64,000 nucleotides of DNA from NCBI GenBank assembly GCA_040220135.1, contig JAVJTT010000011.1:42807-106806 (forward strand), given 5' to 3'. Positions within the stretch are counted from its first letter, which is position 1; each line of letters opens with the position of its first letter. This document shows, piece by piece, positions 1 through 8,923 of the stretch. The translations under genes were made by a program, and so were the position numbers. Source of the DNA: CAJXMH01 sp040220135 (lineage in GTDB: Bacteria > Bacteroidota > Bacteroidia > Flavobacteriales_E > Vicingaceae). A model generated the notes under the pieces. It was not told where the DNA came from, did no database searches, and was given only the letters and a program-made list of their open reading frames with translations.

Positions 1-1306
1 CAATAATAACCACACCAACTAACAAAGCTAAGACCACCCCAAAAGGAGCTCCATAACCCTGAAGTCCAGTAAACTCACTTGAAAGTTGAGCAAAGGCTTG
101 ATTGGCTTGAAACATATTGCCGCCGCCAAAGGAGGCTCCAATACATAAAATTGAAAATACAACCGCCAAGACTTTTCCTAAGCCACCAAGGTTTTTTTTC
201 TTTAAGCCTTCACTTAAATAATACATCGGTCCACCTGAAATTTCGCCTCGATCATTGATGGTTCTATATTTCACTCCAAGCGTACATTCGGTGAATTTGC
301 TAGCCATACCTAAAAGACCACAGATTATCATCCAAAAGGTAGCCCCGGGGCCGCCTAAGGTAATGGCAACAGCCACCCCCGCAATATTACCTAAGCCCAC
401 TGTTGCTGAAAGCGCTGTGGTTAAGGCTTGAAAATGAGAAACCTCTCCTTGACTTTCCGGATTATCGTAATCTCCTTTTACTAGAGAAATTGCGTGTTTC
501 ACTCCCCTTGCATTGATAAAACGCATGCGAATGGTAAAAAACAAAGCGCCCCCTACAAGCCAGATTACAATAAAGGGGATACCCTTTTTCTGAACATCAC
601 CATTTGGATGAAGAACAGGTCGTGGTTCATCATAGGTAATTGCTGCTAAATTTTCTGCTCCAATTTCAATTACATCTTGAATGTTGCTTTCGTCATAAAT
701 TACTTTTCCTTCTTTTATTTTATGCTGCAAAACGCCGGAAGCCTCTGCATAAACCTTAACATTCTCGCCCTCTCCTTGTGAAACAAGTGCTATAGCATCT
801 CCTTTCTTCACCTTTTTACCTTCCTCTACCAACCATTGGCTGAGAACAATTTTAGTAATCTCGGGATTTGCCCAACCTGGGGCTTTAATCATTTTAGCAT
901 CTGCATAAACCACCGGGTCGTATAAACCAATGGCAGAAAAGGGATCCCAAAAAAGGAAACTGGTCATGTAGTTCACAATGGGCTTAAAAGAGGCATTCAT
1001 GTACTCTTCTATTGATTCTGCCGGAACCTTCCCGTTCAATAACTGCTCATCTCCATCGGAATCTGTAATTAAAACGGAAAAGCTACTCCCTTCGGTAATT
1101 CCTTCGCTAGAGTTTGATTTTCGATCTACATTTTGGTGCGACCATTTGTACAAAAATGGCGGTGCCCCTCCATCTATCTCTACAAATGCAACCCCATCGT
1201 TAATCTTTTTTGACGGATTGTCATACTTCAATTTAGCCTCAAAGTTTGACGCTGTTAATTGAATAGTTAAAAATGTTAATAGGAGCGGTAATAGCTTTCT
1301 AATCAT
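1..1306 (-). CDS. AGCS-family Na+:alanine/glycine symporter with SprB-like and lipoyl-like periplasmic domains (3' end cut off)
   Basis: Predicted sodium-coupled small neutral amino acid importer of the inner membrane; 435 residues are visible before the window edge. The core starts near residue 242 and holds the AGCS signature ATVGLGNIAGV at about 301-311, followed by GGPGATFWM. The front end is unusual. A signal-like stretch (1-20) is followed at about 35-86 by a SprB-type repeat (GGAPPFLYKWS ... ITDSDG). At about 136-215 lies a biotinyl/lipoyl-like fold (WLVEEGKKVKKGD, then YAEASGVLQHKI), with no lysine where the lipoylated residue would sit. The ATG at 1306 is chosen because it opens the signal-like segment and has a consensus -7 box upstream. 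Transport function comes from the family; the role of the extra domains is unknown. Confidence 0.88.
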   Translation of the reverse strand, partial: MIRKLLPLLLTFLTIQLTASNFEAKLKYDNPSKKINDGVAFVEIDGGAPPFLYKWSHQNVDRKSNSSEGITEGSSFSVLITDSDGDEQLLNGKVPAESIEEYMNASFKPIVNYMTSFLFWDPFSAIGLYDPVVYADAKMIKAPGWANPEITKIVLSQWLVEEGKKVKKGDAIALVSQGEGENVKVYAEASGVLQHKIKEGKVIYDESNIQDVIEIGAENLAAITYDEPRPVLHPNGDVQKKGIPFIVIWLVGGALFFTIRMRFINARGVKHAISLVKGDYDNPESQGEVSHFQALTTALSATVGLGNIAGVAVAITLGGPGATFWMIICGLLGMASKFTECTLGVKYRTINDRGEISGGPMYYLSEGLKKKNLGGLGKVLAVVFSILCIGASFGGGNMFQANQAFAQLSSEFTGLQGYGAPFGVVLALLVGVVII

Positions 1307-1329
1307 AGGTCATTTTTTTGCTAAGCCAA

Positions 1330-1337
1330 CAAATATA
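1330..1337 (-). promoter_or_regulatory. Bacteroidota-type -7 box for the AGCS gene
   Basis: Read on the minus strand this is TATATTTG, a full match to TAnnTTTG, 23 bp before the ATG at 1306. No clear -33 TTTG is visible at the usual distance, so the call rests on the -7 box and its position. Confidence 0.5.
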
Positions 1338-1391
1338 ACTTAAATATAAAGCATGAAAAAGCGAAGGCCCTCTTAATAAAGAAAGGAATTC

Positions 1392-2291
1392 TTAGGTCTT
1401 GAGTTGCTGCTCCAAAATTGCTATTCCTTCTTCAAAAGAATGGGGCTGATAATCGAGCTCTCGATACGCCTTATCTAATATAAATCCGGTTTTGGGTGGA
1501 CGTTTGGCTGCTTGATTAAGCGACTCAGAACTAATCTCTTCTACATAGGAGTCGTCTAAATCATAGTAAGCAGCTACTCTTTTTACGAGTTGAACAATAC
1601 TCATAAAGTCTTTGCCGGAAATGTGATAAATTCCCGTGGCAGATTTTGCCGCAGCGGAAACACAGGCAGCAGCTAGATCCTCCACTAAGGTTGGAGAACG
1701 AAACTGATCATTTACGATGGTTAGCTTTTGTTTCTTTTCTAAAGCGCTTTTGGCCCAAAGAACGATGTTTGAGCGACTCATGTCTTCAACTATGCCATAA
1801 ACGATAATGGTTCTGATGATCGTCCATTTTACATTCGAAGATTGAATAAGTTTTTCAGCCTCCCACTTTGTTCTTCCATAATAACTTAATGGATTTGGCC
1901 GGTCTTCTTCTTTATAAGGGCCATCTTCTCCATCAAACACAAAATCAGTTGACAGGTGAATGAGGTGTGTATCATGCTTTTCTGAGGCTTCGATCAAATG
2001 TTTCACTGCTTCAACATTCAATTCCCAGCTACCTTCTTTGTCAGATTCGCAGGCATCAACGTTTGTCATGGCTGCTGTATTAATGACAACATCGGGCTGA
2101 AAGCTATTAAAGGCATTTAAAACTTCTTCTTTACGGCTAATATCTAAAGCTTGATACTTATATCTACTTTCATCACTAATTCTATTTTTACCTCTTGAGG
2201 TGGCAAGAAGCTCAAAACGCTGGTCATTCTTTAATTGGTGCACTAATTTTTGCCCCAACAAGCCATTACTCCCGGTAACTAAGATTCGCAT
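1392..2291 (-). CDS. RmlD-like SDR sugar-nucleotide reductase
   Basis: Extended short-chain dehydrogenase of the dTDP-4-dehydrorhamnose reductase type (about 299 residues). The N-terminus has the Rossmann motif GSNGLLG (7-13). LSTDFVFDG (113-121) and the catalytic Y138-x3-K142 in YYGRTKWEAEK are typical of RmlD. I use the ATG at 2291 because it overlaps the upstream stop as TAATG and gives the usual MRILVTG start; an in-frame ATG at 2300 would add three residues. It is the last gene of a run with the K+ channel and PspC. The only RmlB in the window is at 36-37 kb, so rhamnose synthesis is possible but not shown, and the substrate could be another 4-keto sugar. Confidence 0.82.
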   Translation of the reverse strand: MRILVTGSNGLLGQKLVHQLKNDQRFELLATSRGKNRISDESRYKYQALDISRKEEVLNAFNSFQPDVVINTAAMTNVDACESDKEGSWELNVEAVKHLIEASEKHDTHLIHLSTDFVFDGEDGPYKEEDRPNPLSYYGRTKWEAEKLIQSSNVKWTIIRTIIVYGIVEDMSRSNIVLWAKSALEKKQKLTIVNDQFRSPTLVEDLAAACVSAAAKSATGIYHISGKDFMSIVQLVKRVAAYYDLDDSYVEEISSESLNQAAKRPPKTGFILDKAYRELDYQPHSFEEGIAILEQQLKT

Positions 2292-3295
2292 TACTCCCAT
2301 CTTTTCAAATCTTCTATTTGGTTTTTCATTCCTAAAACAAAAAGCTTAGACCCTTCAGTAATCGTCGTATCAGGAGCAGGATTTAACACATACTCACCAT
2401 CAATTGACTTTAGACCTACAATGTTAGCGCCTGATCTTTTTCTTACATGTAAATCTTTAATTGAGCGACCCTTAAACTCAGCTGGAAGGCTTTCGTAGCT
2501 TATTTCTTCCAATGAAATATTGTTGTCTTGTCCGCTTAAGTGATTAAAGAACTCCACTACATCAGGTTTTATGACTAGAGAGGCCATGTGTGTGCCTCCT
2601 ACTTTATCGGGCATTACTACATTATCGGCTCCAGCCATACGGAGTTTCTTATCTGTAGTATCACGAGAAGCTCGGCTAATAATTAACAAATTCGGGTTCA
2701 TTTCACGAGCGGTTAGCACCACAAATACGTTGTCAGCATCTTCAGGCAAGGTAGTAATCAATGCTTTGGCTTTCTCAATACCCGCATTGATCAGCACTTT
2801 ATCACTGGTTGCATCCCCTTCATAGTAATTTTTGTGTCCCTCGGCCTTTAATTGCTCAATGATTTCTTCATTTCTTTCAATTAGAACATAGGGTTGATTG
2901 GAGGTTTCAAGTTCATGAATAATTTGCTTTCCATTCCTACCAAATCCGCAAACAATGATATGATTCTTCATTTCTTTGATCTTTTTGATCTTTTTAAGTT
3001 CATTCAAATGGCGTCTAAATTCACCATCTAAAAGATAGGATGAAATGACACTTAATGCGTAGGCAAAAGTACCAAAACTGGTTACGATCAGGAATGCGGT
3101 AAAAAAACGACCACTTTCTGAAAGGGGCCTAATTTCCTGAAAACCCACAGTTGATATAGTGATGATGGTAAAATAGAAAGCTTCGCCAAAAGTGTAATCT
3201 TCAATTAGCATGTAACCCACAACCCCTATAAAGGAAATGAGCGCTAATATAATGGAAGTGATGTAGAGTTTTCGGAATTGTGAAATTTGCAACAC
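2291..3295 (-). CDS. Two-TM potassium channel with RCK (TrkA-N/TrkA-C) domain
   Basis: Inner-membrane K+ channel subunit, 334 residues. A TM helix (about 10-31) is followed by a pore loop with selectivity filter TVGF (49-52) and a second TM (63-88). A basic linker leads to a TrkA-N/RCK Rossmann domain (VCGFGRNGKQ, about 115-124) and a TrkA-C ligand-binding domain at the end. TVGF rather than TVGYG is a known variant in bacterial channels. No in-frame ATG exists; translation must start at GTG (3295) or the adjacent TTG, 11 bp after the pspC-like stop. The family is gated by nucleotides or cations bound to the RCK ring; the ligand here is unknown. It is translationally coupled to the RmlD-like gene. 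Confidence 0.88.
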   Translation of the reverse strand: MLQISQFRKLYITSIILALISFIGVVGYMLIEDYTFGEAFYFTIITISTVGFQEIRPLSESGRFFTAFLIVTSFGTFAYALSVISSYLLDGEFRRHLNELKKIKKIKEMKNHIIVCGFGRNGKQIIHELETSNQPYVLIERNEEIIEQLKAEGHKNYYEGDATSDKVLINAGIEKAKALITTLPEDADNVFVVLTAREMNPNLLIISRASRDTTDKKLRMAGADNVVMPDKVGGTHMASLVIKPDVVEFFNHLSGQDNNISLEEISYESLPAEFKGRSIKDLHVRKRSGANIVGLKSIDGEYVLNPAPDTTITEGSKLFVLGMKNQIEDLKRWE

Positions 3296-3306
3296 AAATT
3301 CAGTTT

Positions 3307-3531
3307 TTAAAGATCCCAGATCGTTTTTCTACGTTTTAATTTAAAATGGTGTTTGTGCTCTAAAACAAAAGCCATAACCAAATAAACAATTAATGGCGAA
3401 CCAAGCGTCAGAAATGAGGTGTAGATGAAGTAAAGTCGAATTTTTGAGCTTTTTATCCCTAGCTTTTTACCCCACCAAGCACAAACTCCAAAAGCATGTT
3501 TTTCGAAAAAATCCTGAATCTGTTGAATCAT
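3307..3531 (-). CDS. PspC-domain small membrane protein
   Basis: Short protein (74 residues) matching the PspC fold: an N-terminal amphipathic FGVCAWWGKKLGI segment, IRLYFIYTSF, then a hydrophobic helix (about 42-57) and a basic tail. In proteobacteria PspC belongs to the phage-shock envelope stress response; in Bacteroidota, stand-alone PspC proteins are common and mostly uncharacterised. It lies 1 bp from the DUF2851 stop and 11 bp before the K+ channel, so it is probably cotranscribed. No PspA or PspB gene is nearby. Confidence 0.8.
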   Translation of the reverse strand: MIQQIQDFFEKHAFGVCAWWGKKLGIKSSKIRLYFIYTSFLTLGSPLIVYLVMAFVLEHKHHFKLKRRKTIWDL

Positions 3532-3532
3532 C

Positions 3533-4810
3533 TTAAGCTTGCGTTATTAAAGCGTTTCCGAGCATGCAATTTAGGCATTTTTTCAATTCACAATACTCTT
3601 TCTTCAACTGAATCATTCCTTGGCTGTCTCCTGCGTGCCTTGCCGAAAGACCTATTTCTAACCACTTTCTGACCAACTTATTCTTTTCTGCAGGTAACTT
3701 TTCCAGCAGATCTACGGCTTTATCTTTCATCTTTTGATTGTCGGTTTTGATGCCGTAAGTGAACATGATGGGGCAAACAACATTAATCAGTAATAGATGA
3801 ATGGAAGCCTTCCCTAATTTCTTTTTCTGCTTTCTAGCAGCCGGCACATCTAAACGATAATGGGCTTCCCAATAAGGTGAGGCTTCTAGTGAAAAAAGTG
3901 CTTCCAATTGCTCTAGCTGTTCGGCATTTATGACTTTCTGAAAAAGGTTTTCACTTTGACTCAGTAACTTTGCCAATTGCGCGATTCGGATGGTTGGAAA
4001 GTTTGATGGTCTCATTCGACTGAACTTCCATAAATGTCCTTCCATGGCTTTCAGCTGGTATTTTTTACGCTGGAACTCATATGCCGCTTTTAGTTTTTTC
4101 GGATAGCTTCCCTTAAAATCCTGATTTAACAGGCCGGCCTGTCCTAAAAGCAAAGCCTCTATTTGAAATAAGTCGGTTTGATTTTTTCTGATTATCTTAA
4201 AGGGAAGCGAAGTAGCGAGCAATTCAAATGGTGTAGCATTTACCTTAAAACCAAAATATTTGCATAGCAAATGGTAAAAAGCTTGCTCCCAATCGTTTTG
4301 ATGCAATTCTAAAATTTGATTGATTCGTCTTGATTTAACCTCTAACCTTTCCACCAACATGCGCTCTACTTGAAGCGCTTTTAAACTAGGGTCTAGATTG
4401 TTAAGTTGAGACTGGCAAGGCACCCAATCTTTACCATTGGTTAAGTTTTGATACTGCTCCAACTTGCTTTTGCTAACTCTTCCTTTCAACTCTAAAGTGG
4501 GAATTAACTCTCCATTCTTTCTTTTCACCACTTTATCGGCTTCCCACACAACATGTAAAATAACCTTATCGTAAGCTTTATCGGTTTGGTGTTGATGCCG
4601 GAACCAATCGCTAGACTTAAGATGCAATTCCACATTTCCTGCCCAACGGGTTCCGGCTAATCGTATTTGACCGTTAAAAAAATCAGGTCCGGCATCGTGA
4701 TTGTGAACTCCAACTTTTAGCAAATCCAACTTCTCTCCATCAGTTGTGGTAAGCCCTTGCTGGTTAAAAAGTTTAAATTTCCAGATGTAGTGCAAAAAAT
4801 CCTCTTCCAT
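3533..4810 (-). CDS. DUF2851 family protein
   Basis: 425 residues, recognised by the Bacteroidota-typical N-terminus (EDFLHYIWKFKLF, VGVHNHDAGPDFFNGQIRL, WAGNVELHLKSSDW). The HNHDAGPDFF and NVELH motifs are rich in acidic and His residues, which could suggest a metal-dependent enzyme, but no function is established. The C-terminus carries four Cys in the last 30 residues (YCELKKCLNCMLG), possibly a metal site. There is no signal peptide, so it is probably cytoplasmic. It heads the DUF2851-pspC-channel-rmlD run, with a -7-like box 7 bp before its ATG. Confidence 0.85.
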   Translation of the reverse strand: MEEDFLHYIWKFKLFNQQGLTTTDGEKLDLLKVGVHNHDAGPDFFNGQIRLAGTRWAGNVELHLKSSDWFRHQHQTDKAYDKVILHVVWEADKVVKRKNGELIPTLELKGRVSKSKLEQYQNLTNGKDWVPCQSQLNNLDPSLKALQVERMLVERLEVKSRRINQILELHQNDWEQAFYHLLCKYFGFKVNATPFELLATSLPFKIIRKNQTDLFQIEALLLGQAGLLNQDFKGSYPKKLKAAYEFQRKKYQLKAMEGHLWKFSRMRPSNFPTIRIAQLAKLLSQSENLFQKVINAEQLEQLEALFSLEASPYWEAHYRLDVPAARKQKKKLGKASIHLLLINVVCPIMFTYGIKTDNQKMKDKAVDLLEKLPAEKNKLVRKWLEIGLSARHAGDSQGMIQLKKEYCELKKCLNCMLGNALITQA

Positions 4811-4817
4811 CGTTTAG

Positions 4818-4825
4818 CTAAAGTA
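4818..4825 (-). promoter_or_regulatory. -7-like box abutting the DUF2851 start
   Basis: Minus-strand TACTTTAG matches TAnnTTTG at 7 of 8 positions and ends 7 bp before the ATG at 4810, so a transcript would begin at or next to the start codon. Confidence 0.35.
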
Positions 4826-4850
4826 TTAAAAATGAAAGATGTAATTAAGC

Positions 4851-5846
4851 CTATTTCAGTTTACCCTGTTTATATTTTTCCTTTCGATAAGATTCAGTGC
4901 CAATGTTTATCATCCATTTACCATGCTTTTTTCCCTCTCGATACTTGCCTCTAATTCGAAGAGAACCATCAGGAGAGTATTCTTTCCAATCGCCATCTAA
5001 TTTGCCATAATCATAATGAGCATAGCGAAAGATATTTCCATTGGGGTAGTATATTTTATAGAGTCCATTCAGCTTTCCTTGATAAATATACTTTACAACC
5101 GCAGTTTGATTTTGGTTTTCCATAAAAACGGCTTTCTGTAAAGTTGGATGATCCATTGAATCTGGAGAAACATAACGCACAGGATAAGACTTCAATATAT
5201 CTTCGCCTATTACTGGAAGCATTAGAGTGTCAAACTTTCGATACGGCACTTCTTTTCTCTCTCCGTCAACCGACTGACTGCTGTCTTTCGAATTTAAGTC
5301 GACCAGGTCTTTCATTTTTTCAAATACTGTAGGTTTTGAAGTAAGTTTCCCTTCTTCATAAAATACTTTTCGGTATGCTGCAGTTCCAACATTATACTCC
5401 CACTTTCCGTGTTTTTTACCATTTTTATAACGCCCTTGAAAGTGCTTCACTCGATTGATGTAAAATCCATGACGCTTGCCATTTCGATATTTTGCCTTCT
5501 GACGCACTAAACCATCAGGCCCATAGTACGTCCAATCACCATGCATTTTGCCAGCTTGGTAGATGGCTAATATCATTAAGCGCCCAGAAGGGTAAAACTC
5601 TTTATAGATACCACTTTGCTTACCATAGTAATAGTGCTTTTCATAAGCCACTTGATAAGGTTTCTCTTTAAAGTAGGCTTTCAACTCTCCGTTCTTGAGT
5701 GAGTCTAAATCTTTGTAGATCAAGTCGAATTCCAGAGTGTCGTCTGGGTAGTATACATTTATCTTCTCTGGCTGTGCTATGACGCTGAAGATAAAGGTGA
5801 AAAATAAAGTTAGAAAACTACCTGTATAATGTCTTGCTTTAGACAT
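4851..5846 (-). CDS. Exported MORN-variant (YwqK-like) repeat protein
   Basis: 331 residues with an N-terminal signal peptide ending around FSVIAQ. The rest is built from MORN_2-type repeats of the form G-x-x-x-G-x-(W/Y)-x-x-Y-x-x-(D/N)-G. The protein is an internal duplication: about residues 73-172 and 255-331 repeat the same order of modules, each ending in a KHGKW ... GT-x-(A/S)-YRK block. Related proteins are often labelled YwqK-family antitoxins in Bacteroidota, but export argues against an antitoxin role. Its ATG lies inside the end of pyrF (8-bp overlap), so it is translationally coupled to it. Function unknown. Confidence 0.78.
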   Translation of the reverse strand: MSKARHYTGSFLTLFFTFIFSVIAQPEKINVYYPDDTLEFDLIYKDLDSLKNGELKAYFKEKPYQVAYEKHYYYGKQSGIYKEFYPSGRLMILAIYQAGKMHGDWTYYGPDGLVRQKAKYRNGKRHGFYINRVKHFQGRYKNGKKHGKWEYNVGTAAYRKVFYEEGKLTSKPTVFEKMKDLVDLNSKDSSQSVDGERKEVPYRKFDTLMLPVIGEDILKSYPVRYVSPDSMDHPTLQKAVFMENQNQTAVVKYIYQGKLNGLYKIYYPNGNIFRYAHYDYGKLDGDWKEYSPDGSLRIRGKYREGKKHGKWMINIGTESYRKEKYKQGKLK

Positions 5847-6642
5847 AGGTGGCCATTTGATTTTGTATTGCTAAAGCTGCTTCTCTTGCCTTTTGGTCAA
5901 AGTCCTGCTCTTTTCCTGCATAAATTACACCACGAGAAGAGTTTACGAGTAATCCAATGTCTGAGTTTAATCCATTTTGACAAACTTCGTCAAGACTTCC
6001 TCCTTGGGCCCCAACCCCGGGGACAAGTAAAAAGTGATTTGGTATTACCTTCCGCACTAGCTGAAGGTGTTCTGCTTTGGTCGCTCCCACAACATACATC
6101 ATATTCTCCTCAGTACCCCATTTTTGAGACGTTTCCAAAACCTTCTCAAACAACATGCTTCCTTCCTCTAGTTTTTGAAACTGAAAATCAAAGGCACCTT
6201 GATTTGAGGTTAATCCTAATACTATAGCCCACTTTCCTTGGTGTTGAAGAAATGGAGTAACGGAGTCACTTCCCATGTAGGGAGCTACTGTAACTGAATC
6301 AAAATTGTAGGTTTCAAAAAAGGTTTTAGCGTAACTTAAACTAGTATTGCCAATATCACCCCGCTTGGCATCTGCAATTGTAAAAATGTTTTTTGGAATG
6401 TAGTCAATGGTCTTTTTTAAACTCTCCCACCCTTTGGCACCCATAGCCTCATAAAATGCTAGATTAGGCTTATAAGCTACGACTAAGTCTCTGGTTGCAT
6501 CTATTATTCGCTTATTAAATTCAAAAACTGGATCGTCAAAGTCATTTAGAAAGCTAGGAATCTTTTGAAGGTCTGTGTCCAGTCCTACACAAAGAAAGCT
6601 TTTCTTCTTTTTTATCTGCTCAACTAATGCCTTTCTATTCAT
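5839..6642 (-). CDS. pyrF: Orotidine 5'-phosphate decarboxylase
   Basis: Catalyses OMP to UMP, the last step of de novo pyrimidine synthesis, in the cytoplasm. It is the longer subfamily (267 residues). The active-site D-x-K-x-x-D motif is DAKRGD at 91-96, with catalytic K93. CVGLDTD lies near the start, and the phosphate-binding VPGVGAQGG comes late. It is 2 bp downstream of prfA and follows purM, so purine and pyrimidine synthesis genes share one run with a translation factor. The ATG at 6642 gives the expected MNRKALVEQI start. Confidence 0.96.
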   Translation of the reverse strand: MNRKALVEQIKKKKSFLCVGLDTDLQKIPSFLNDFDDPVFEFNKRIIDATRDLVVAYKPNLAFYEAMGAKGWESLKKTIDYIPKNIFTIADAKRGDIGNTSLSYAKTFFETYNFDSVTVAPYMGSDSVTPFLQHQGKWAIVLGLTSNQGAFDFQFQKLEEGSMLFEKVLETSQKWGTEENMMYVVGATKAEHLQLVRKVIPNHFLLVPGVGAQGGSLDEVCQNGLNSDIGLLVNSSRGVIYAGKEQDFDQKAREAALAIQNQMATYV

Positions 6643-6644
6643 TT

Positions 6645-7739
6645 TTAAACTGCATTATCATCTTCTAAACCAGCCTTCAATTTTTCTGCATTTTCTGCCA
6701 CTCTTAGTGCTTCAATTACTTCGTCTATTTCTCCATTTATAATAGCATCAAGGTTATACAAGGTTAAATTGATCCGGTGATCGGTTACCCTTCCTTGCGG
6801 GTAATTATACGTTCTAATTTTGGCCGAACGGTCTCCGGTAGAAACCTGGGACTTTCTTTCAGCTGCAATTTCCTTTTCTTTCTTTTCTACTTCACTTTCA
6901 TACAATTTAGTACGAAGCACCTTCATGGCTTTTTCGTAGTTCTTAAGCTGAGAACGGCCATCTTGACATTCTACCACTACTCCAGTAGGAACATGCGTTA
7001 AACGCACGGCAGATTCTGTTTTATTAACGTGCTGCCCTCCTGCCCCTGAAGCCCGGAAGGTGTCTTTTTTTATATCTGCTGGGTTCACTTTAACATCCAC
7101 TTCATCGGCTTCTGGCAATACGGCTACAGTGGCGGCAGAGGTATGCACCCGACCTTGGGTTTCAGTTTGAGGGACTCGCTGCACACGGTGCACTCCGGAT
7201 TCGAACTTCATAATGCCATAAACATTGGCTCCGGTGACTTCAAAACTAATTTCTTTAAAGCCTCCTGAAGTTCCTTCATTTATCGTGGTGATCTCATGCT
7301 TCCACCCTTTTGACTCGATGTATTTCGTATACATGCGATAAAGGTCACCGGCAAAAATACTGGCTTCATCACCTCCGGTACCGGCTCGAATTTCAATAAT
7401 CACGTTTTTATTATCATCCGGATCCTTGGGGATCAACATCAATTTAATCTTCTCTTCAAGCGGACCTACTTTGTCTTCAAACTCTTCTAGTTCTGCTTTT
7501 GCCATTTCCTTAAATTCTTCATCCTGTTCTTCTTTTAAGATGGCTTTTGAAGATTCAATATTGTCTAAAATATGTTTGTATTCTTCATAGGTTTCCACAA
7601 TTTCCTTTAAATCGCTATACTCTTTATTTAGCTTTACATAGCGATTCATGTCAGCAATGATATCAGGATCTACAATTTGCTGTGCGACTTCCTTGTAGCG
7701 ATCGTTTATGGAAGCTAATTTTTCTAAAAGATTACTCAT
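6645..7739 (-). CDS. prfA: Peptide chain release factor 1
   Basis: RF1 releases the peptide at UAA and UAG stop codons. At 364 residues it has normal class I length. The stop-codon-reading P-x-T tripeptide appears as PQT in RVQRVPQTETQGR, and the peptidyl-tRNA hydrolysis motif GGQ in SGAGGQHVNKTESAV. The acidic, lysine-rich N-terminal helical domain is present. PQT instead of PAT marks RF1 rather than RF2 (SPF). It lies 2 bp after purM and 2 bp before pyrF. UAG stops are used in this window (for example ftsE and the tatA/exchanger junction), consistent with a working RF1. Confidence 0.97.
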   Translation of the reverse strand: MSNLLEKLASINDRYKEVAQQIVDPDIIADMNRYVKLNKEYSDLKEIVETYEEYKHILDNIESSKAILKEEQDEEFKEMAKAELEEFEDKVGPLEEKIKLMLIPKDPDDNKNVIIEIRAGTGGDEASIFAGDLYRMYTKYIESKGWKHEITTINEGTSGGFKEISFEVTGANVYGIMKFESGVHRVQRVPQTETQGRVHTSAATVAVLPEADEVDVKVNPADIKKDTFRASGAGGQHVNKTESAVRLTHVPTGVVVECQDGRSQLKNYEKAMKVLRTKLYESEVEKKEKEIAAERKSQVSTGDRSAKIRTYNYPQGRVTDHRINLTLYNLDAIINGEIDEVIEALRVAENAEKLKAGLEDDNAV

Positions 7740-7741
7740 AA

Positions 7742-8914
7742 TTAACTGTAAATATAGTCTCCGAAAGGTGAACGAATCGTCAACTTTTTGCTTTCCGCAG
7801 CTTCTACCCGACCTACGATTTGTGCGTCAACGCCAAAAGATTTTGAAATATCAATGATAGATTGGGCATGTTCTTCATCCAAATACAATTCCATTCGATG
7901 CCCCATATTGAACACCTTGTACATTTCCTTCCAATCAGTATTAGACTCTTCTTGAATCAATTTGAACAAGGGTGGAATATCGAATAAATTATCTTTTATG
8001 ACATGTACTTGATCCACAAAATGCAATACCTTGGTTTGTGCACCTCCACTGCAATGAACCATACCATGAATGTTTTTTCTTTTCTCTTCGAGCAGTTTGG
8101 CAATGATAGGAGAATAAGTCCTAGTAGGTGAAAGCACCAGTTTTCCGGCATCAAGTGGTGCGTTATATACTGAGTCAGTAAGCTTTTTTGTGCCTGCATA
8201 AACCAAGTCTGCGGGTACTTCCGGATCAAATGATTCAGGGTATTTTTCTTTTAAGTAGTTGGCAAACACATCATGCCGAGCAGAAGTTAAGCCATTGGAT
8301 CCCATTCCGCCATTGTATTCTGGCTCATAGCTTGCTTGTCCAAAAGAAGAAAGCCCTACAATTACATCACCTGCTTGTATGTTACTGTTATCAATTACAT
8401 CCTCCCGTTTCATTCGGCATGTAACAGTAGAGTCTACAATAATGGTTCTGACCAAGTCGCCTACATCTGCTGTTTCTCCGCCTGTGCTGTGAATGCCTAT
8501 TCCATGACCTCTCAACTCTTCCAGTATCTCCTCAGTTCCTTGAATTATGGCAGTAATCACTTCACCAGGAATTTTATTTTTATTCCTTCCAATGGTAGAA
8601 GAAAGCAAAATATTATCCGTTGCACCCACACAAAGCAAGTCGTCAATATTCATCACGATTGCATCCATGGCTATTCCCTTCCAAACAGATATATCTCCGG
8701 TTTCTTTCCAATACAAGTATGCCAATGAAGATTTGGTGCCCGCACCATCGGCATGCATCACCACACAGTGATCTTGGCTTCCACTCAGGTAATCGGGAAC
8801 TATTTTACAAAAGGCTTTTGGGAATAGCCCTTTGTCAACATTCTTGATTGCCTCATGAACATCTTCTTTAGAGGCTGAAACTCCTCTTTGTTGGTATTTT
8901 TCTTGGTCACTCAT
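7742..8914 (-). CDS. purM: Phosphoribosylformylglycinamidine cyclo-ligase (AIR synthetase)
   Basis: ATP-dependent ring closure of FGAM to AIR in purine synthesis. With the ATG at 8914 the protein is 390 residues, starting MSDQEKYQQRGVSASKEDV. That is longer than the ~345 of E. coli PurM and, from memory, in the range of the Bacteroidota form. Conserved parts include HADGAGTKSSLAYLY near the start, MNIDDLLCVGA, and the glycine-rich GLSSFGQASYEPEYNGGMGSN region. An in-frame upstream start at 8944 exists but lies inside the terminator hairpin of the preceding gene, so I reject it. It is followed after 2 bp by prfA. Confidence 0.95.
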   Translation of the reverse strand: MSDQEKYQQRGVSASKEDVHEAIKNVDKGLFPKAFCKIVPDYLSGSQDHCVVMHADGAGTKSSLAYLYWKETGDISVWKGIAMDAIVMNIDDLLCVGATDNILLSSTIGRNKNKIPGEVITAIIQGTEEILEELRGHGIGIHSTGGETADVGDLVRTIIVDSTVTCRMKREDVIDNSNIQAGDVIVGLSSFGQASYEPEYNGGMGSNGLTSARHDVFANYLKEKYPESFDPEVPADLVYAGTKKLTDSVYNAPLDAGKLVLSPTRTYSPIIAKLLEEKRKNIHGMVHCSGGAQTKVLHFVDQVHVIKDNLFDIPPLFKLIQEESNTDWKEMYKVFNMGHRMELYLDEEHAQSIIDISKSFGVDAQIVGRVEAAESKKLTIRSPFGDYIYS

Positions 8915-8923
8915 TTTCTTCAA

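Noticed and set aside
4851..5846. Antitoxin of a toxin-antitoxin pair (YwqK label)
   Set aside because: A signal peptide is present and no toxin-like gene is next to it.
5829..6227. 132-codon plus-strand open frame opposite pyrF
   Set aside because: Antisense to well-conserved pyrF coding sequence, with no recognisable domain.
8336..8728. 130-codon plus-strand open frame opposite purM
   Set aside because: Lies fully inside purM on the other strand, with no signal peptide, family motif or promoter.
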